A stretch of 31,157 bases of DNA, from NCBI GenBank assembly GCA_036274055.1, contig DASUGM010000138.1, positions 1 through 31,157 on the forward strand. Direction: 5' to 3'. The notes under the pieces were generated by a model. The model had not been told where the DNA came from. It made no database searches and worked only from the letters and a program-made list of their open reading frames with translations. Shown here one piece after another: positions 27,362 through 31,157 of the stretch. The DNA comes from DASUGM01 sp036274055. GTDB lineage: Bacteria; Acidobacteriota; Vicinamibacteria; Vicinamibacterales; SCN-69-37. The translations under genes and the position numbers were made by a program. Position 1 is the stretch's first letter. Every line of letters begins with the position of its first letter.

Positions 27362-30300
27362 ATGTCCCGATCACGTCTGGTTCTCGCACTGTGTCTCGCG
27401 GTTGGAATCGTTCAAGGCCCTGCGGCACAGACCGTTACCCCCGCCCCGGCCGCGTTCGTCCGCGCGGTCGATCCAATCGTCGCCGATCTGCTCGCGCGCT
27501 TCGATGAGCAGGCCGCCATGGGCCACGTCGAGTACGCCAGCCGGTTCTGGCGGCTGGCCGGCAACGAGGGCTACGACGGCACGATCGACCGCATCGGCGC
27601 GCGGATCACGCCGACAACGTCCACCGATCCGCGCATCGCGCCGGTTCGGATCGCCTACGAGGAGTACGCCGGCGGCAACGGATGGGATCACTCGGTCGGC
27701 ACGCTGGCGATCGCACGCGACGGCCAGCCGGACGACGTCGTGCTGTCGAAAGAAAAGGAACGGCTGGCGCTCTGCATCAACTCGTTCTCGACGGCGCCCG
27801 GCGGCGTCACCGCGCCGCTCGTCGATGTCGGCGCCGGTGCGCGCGACGAGGATTTCGCCAACAAAGATCTGAAGGGCGCCGTCGTTCTCGGCGACGCCGA
27901 CGCCGGCGGCCTGTGGCGGCGCGCGATCGCGAAAGGCGCGATCGGCGTGATCTCGACGGCGCTGCCGAAATACCTGAATGCCGACCCGCCCGGCGCCGCG
28001 AAAGTCACGCCGCGCGACGAATGGGACATCCTGCAGTGGAGCAGCGTCCCCTACGACGAGACCACCAGGGGGTTCGGCTTCAAGGCGTCGCCGCGCGCGG
28101 CGGCGCGCCTGCGCAAGGCGATCGCCGCGGCGCCGGCCGGCGCGCCGGTGAAAGTGCACGTCACGATCGCCAGCACGTTCTCACGCAAGCCGACGCGGAC
28201 GCTGGTCGGCGAGATCAACGGCGCGACGCATCCCGCGGAGCGCATCGTCCTCGCTGCGCACGTCCAGGAGCCGGGCGCGAACGACAACGCCAGCGGCGTC
28301 GCGACGCTTGCCGAGCTGTTCGTCGCCCTGACGAACGCGATTGAAGCGAAGAAGATCCCGCGGCCGGCGCGCACGATCACGTTCCTCTGGCTGAACGAGA
28401 TCAGCGGCAGCAACGCCTGGATCAAGTTGCACCCGGACCAGGCCAGGAACACGAAGTACATGTTTTCGCTCGACATGACCGGTGAAGACATCGCCAAGAC
28501 TGGCGGTAGCTTTCTCATCGAGCGCTGGCCCGATCCGGGTGCGGTGTGGGATCGCCCGTGGGATCCGCACAGCGAGTGGGGCCGCGGCAACGTCCGCGCC
28601 GAGTCGCTCAAGGGCGATCTGATCAACGACTTGCATCTGGCCGTGTGCGCCCGGGTCGCGGCCAGGACGAAGTGGGTGGTGAAGAGCAATCCGTACGAGG
28701 GCGGCAGCGATCACACTGTGTTCGGCGGCCAGGGCATTCCGTCGCTGCTCAACTGGCACTTCACCGATCGCTACTACCACACCAACTTCGACACGCCTGA
28801 CAAAGTCAGCGCCGCGGAGATGAAGAACGTCGCGGCGGCGGTCGGCGCGAGCGCCTGGCTGATGGCGTCCGCGGACGAATCGATGGCCGGCGCGGTCGGC
28901 GAATTGGTCGCCGGCGCCGGCAAGGCGCGTCTGGAGATCGAGAAGCCGGGCGAACCGGCGGCGTTCACGGCGTGGAAGAAGTGGTACGCGGAAGCCGTGC
29001 GCAGTGCCGCGCGCCTGGTGCCTGGTGCGGCCTCCGCGGCGCTCAGCTCGAAGCTTGACGCGCTAGCGGCGCCGTTTGAAAAAGGAACCGAGGAGAACCT
29101 CGATCAGGCGCCCAGGCGGCCGCTCGATCAGCCGAAGCCCTGCGGCGAGGATCAGCGGCTTGATGCGCCGCTGCCGCTGACCGGATGGTCGGTCATTCTC
29201 GCCGGCGATTCGCGGCAATTCGTGCCGTGCCCGGCGTCGCCAGCCGCGCATCCCGCGGAGCATCGCGAACAGCGCGAGCTCGACGTCATCGATCGCGCCG
29301 CCGCGCAGACGAGCGAAGCCAACCTGCGCCGCCGGGCGGCGCAGGCGCGCGCGCGCCTCGGCCTGCCGGCCGGCGCGCTGTTGAAGGACAGCAGCCCCGC
29401 CGTCCGCATCGAGGCGCTCTACTCGTTCGTCACCGCGCCGGCGGCCGCCGGGACATTCGAGGCGCTAACCGAGCTTCTGCGGACTGAACCGAACCTGACC
29501 GTCAAGCCGGTGATCATCGAAACCATCGGCGCGGCGCCGTATCGCGACAGCGCCGATCGCGATCGCGCCGAAGCGCTGCTGTTGGAGCAGTCGAAGTCGA
29601 GCGACGCGCGCGTCATGCAGGCTGCCGCCAAGGGCCTCGAGACGTTGCTCCGTCAGGATCCGCGCCGTCCGATCGCAGATGGCACACGCACGCGCCTGCG
29701 CGAGCTGGCGACGACGATCAAGCCTCCGACCGCGACGTTTCCGGCGGCCGCGTACACGCGCGTCCGGATCCTGGCGATGCTCGCGCTCGCCACCGCGCGA
29801 GACGGCGACGAGCCGACGCTGCTCAAAGCCGCCGCGGATCCTGACTGGCAAGTCCGTCGCCTGGCCGCCCTGCGCCTCGATGCGGCGAAACCGACGCAGA
29901 CGGCGATCGTCGCGAAACTCGCTGCTGATCCCGCCTTCCAGGTTCGTTACGACATGGTCGCGGTGCTGACGCGCGAGGCCGCGCGCACCAAGAGCTGCAA
30001 GCCGTTGACCGATCTGCTCGCCGATCCCGAAACGACCGTCGTACTGCGGGTGCTCGATCAGATGCCTGACGGCTGCGCCGACGAAGGGCAGGCGGTCGCG
30101 GTCCTGACGCCGTGGGCGTCGTCGCTGGCGCGCGCGACGGCGGCGACGTGGCACCGGCCGGCGCACGCGTTTCGAGCCCTGGCGCGCCTCGATGCGGCGG
30201 CCGGCGCGAAGCTGCTCGATGCGGCGGCGTCTCACGCGGTCTGGCAGGTGCGCGCGCTGGCTGCCGGCGTCGCAGTACCACTCAACGCGCCGAACACGCT

Positions 30301-31157
30301 GACGGTGCTGGCAGGCGATGCGGTGCCGAATGTTCGCACCGCCGCCCTCGACGCCATGCGCCGGGCCTCGACATCCGGCCGTGTCGACGCAGCGATTGCG
30401 GCGTTGTCGAGCGGCGACAATCAGCTGATTCGGGCCGCGGCGCTGACGCTAGAGAAGACGCCGGCCGAAGACCGGCCGCGTGCGATCGCAGCGCTTCTGG
30501 CGGCGTTCACTCGTTTGACGGCGCTCTACAGCGACAATTCACGCGATCCGCGGATGGCGATCCTCACGCGCCTCGACGAGCTGCTGCCGGCCGACCGCGC
30601 CGCGGCGCTCAAGGACGCGATCAACGACTTCGATCCGGAGATCCGCACGACCGCGGCGGCGATGCTGGCGAAGCAGACACCGCCGGCGTCCGTCGCCTCG
30701 CAGCCGCTGCAGCGCTATCCGTTCCAGCCGGCGTCGGCCGACCTGGTCAATCCGCCGACGCTGGCGACGATCACCATGGCGGATGGCAAGCAGTTCAGGA
30801 TTCAGCTCAATCCGATCGTCGCGCCGGTCACGGTGGCGCGGTTCGCGGCGCTGGCCCGCGCCGGTTATTACGACGGCCTGACGTTTCACCGCATCGCGCC
30901 GAATTTCGTGGTTCAGGGCGGCAGCCCCGGCGCCAGCGAGTACGTCGGCGACGATCGCTACATGCGCGACGAGCTGTCGTTCCAGTCGCACGTCCGCGGC
31001 GCCGTCGGCATCTCGACGCGCGGCCGCGACACCGGCGACGGCCAGATCTTCATCGATCTCGTCGACGTGCCCAGGCTCGATCATGGCTACACGGTCTTCG
31101 GCAACGTCGTCAGCGGCATGGACGTCGTCGATCGGCTGCTGGAGGGCGCGACGATCA
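27362..31157 (+). CDS. M28 peptidase + HEAT repeats + cyclophilin-type PPIase, one frame (cut by window edge)
   Basis: At least 1265 codons without a stop. A signal peptide opens the frame (MSRSRLVLALCLAVGIVQ). Residues about 50-560 are an M28 zinc peptidase with likely ligands His300 (LAAHVQE), Asp308 (ANDNASG), Glu346 (NEISGS), Asp371 (LDMTGED) and His451 (GGSDHTVFG). After a poorly conserved segment (about 565-660) come alpha-helical HEAT-like repeats (about 665-1120: DPDWQVRRLAALRLD, DPAFQVRYDMVAVL, AVPNVRTAALDAMRR). A cyclophilin PPIase domain follows from about 1135 (FHRIAPNFVVQGG at 1175-1187). In relatives these are usually two genes. No frameshift is needed for the present reading, but both alternative frames have stops at about 29063-29078, where an M28 protein would naturally end. 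It is probably secreted or periplasmic. Confidence 0.8.
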   Translation, partial: MSRSRLVLALCLAVGIVQGPAAQTVTPAPAAFVRAVDPIVADLLARFDEQAAMGHVEYASRFWRLAGNEGYDGTIDRIGARITPTTSTDPRIAPVRIAYEEYAGGNGWDHSVGTLAIARDGQPDDVVLSKEKERLALCINSFSTAPGGVTAPLVDVGAGARDEDFANKDLKGAVVLGDADAGGLWRRAIAKGAIGVISTALPKYLNADPPGAAKVTPRDEWDILQWSSVPYDETTRGFGFKASPRAAARLRKAIAAAPAGAPVKVHVTIASTFSRKPTRTLVGEINGATHPAERIVLAAHVQEPGANDNASGVATLAELFVALTNAIEAKKIPRPARTITFLWLNEISGSNAWIKLHPDQARNTKYMFSLDMTGEDIAKTGGSFLIERWPDPGAVWDRPWDPHSEWGRGNVRAESLKGDLINDLHLAVCARVAARTKWVVKSNPYEGGSDHTVFGGQGIPSLLNWHFTDRYYHTNFDTPDKVSAAEMKNVAAAVGASAWLMASADESMAGAVGELVAGAGKARLEIEKPGEPAAFTAWKKWYAEAVRSAARLVPGAASAALSSKLDALAAPFEKGTEENLDQAPRRPLDQPKPCGEDQRLDAPLPLTGWSVILAGDSRQFVPCPASPAAHPAEHREQRELDVIDRAAAQTSEANLRRRAAQARARLGLPAGALLKDSSPAVRIEALYSFVTAPAAAGTFEALTELLRTEPNLTVKPVIIETIGAAPYRDSADRDRAEALLLEQSKSSDARVMQAAAKGLETLLRQDPRRPIADGTRTRLRELATTIKPPTATFPAAAYTRVRILAMLALATARDGDEPTLLKAAADPDWQVRRLAALRLDAAKPTQTAIVAKLAADPAFQVRYDMVAVLTREAARTKSCKPLTDLLADPETTVVLRVLDQMPDGCADEGQAVAVLTPWASSLARATAATWHRPAHAFRALARLDAAAGAKLLDAAASHAVWQVRALAAGVAVPLNAPNTLTVLAGDAVPNVRTAALDAMRRASTSGRVDAAIAALSSGDNQLIRAAALTLEKTPAEDRPRAIAALLAAFTRLTALYSDNSRDPRMAILTRLDELLPADRAAALKDAINDFDPEIRTTAAAMLAKQTPPASVASQPLQRYPFQPASADLVNPPTLATITMADGKQFRIQLNPIVAPVTVARFAALARAGYYDGLTFHRIAPNFVVQGGSPGASEYVGDDRYMRDELSFQSHVRGAVGISTRGRDTGDGQIFIDLVDVPRLDHGYTVFGNVVSGMDVVDRLLEGATI

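Overview
The window reads as chromosomal DNA of a high-GC Acidobacteriota bacterium, probably near the Vicinamibacteria. The case rests on a PadR regulator overlapping an ADOP-type (acidobacterial duplicated orphan permease) FtsX/MacB permease, an Oar-like TonB receptor with an N-terminal carboxypeptidase-regulatory domain, a SpoIIE phosphatase with the N-terminus usual in this phylum, and an acidobacterial-style M28 peptidase. I see no rRNA, tRNA, phage, transposase, integrase or CRISPR array.

Layout. 1-268 (-): start of an FHA-domain protein, cut by the window edge. 559-3629 (+): padR and the ADOP permease, overlapping by 4 nt. 3734-18119 (-): ten same-strand genes. From their upstream end these are an AlaA-like aminotransferase overlapping an AI-2E family permease, a Kbl-like glycine C-acetyltransferase, a SpoIIE/RsbU phosphatase, a secreted M1-like metallopeptidase, an overlapping ABC ATPase / permease-GldG fusion / secreted LamG-like trio, the TonB receptor, and a DinB remnant. 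18314-19526 (+): DoxX-like protein and a pteridine-reductase-like SDR. 19654-20853 (-): a second aminotransferase. 20997-21614 (+): a nitroreductase. 21747-22592 (-): an MTHFR-like TIM barrel. 22669-31157 (+): a D-cysteine desulfhydrase/ACC deaminase homologue, a beta-CASP RNase, an M49 (DPP III-type) peptidase, and a very long M28 peptidase + HEAT + cyclophilin frame that runs off the window.

The genes are mostly ordinary amino-acid, peptide and envelope functions: three peptidases, two aminotransferases, Kbl, one TonB receptor and one ABC exporter.

The unusual part lies between the genes. Nearly every gap over about 40 bp holds a long imperfect inverted repeat (foldback). At many loci the arms are made of 7-bp tandem units, and the heptamer differs from locus to locus (GGGTTCC, GGGCCCT, GTAAGCC, CTGAACT, GGGTCGT/CAAGACT, AACTTNA, GACGGGG). 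The foldbacks occur in convergent, divergent and tandem gaps and often touch or enter start and stop codons. Four element families each occur twice in the window. This intergenic system is the main candidate for something undescribed.
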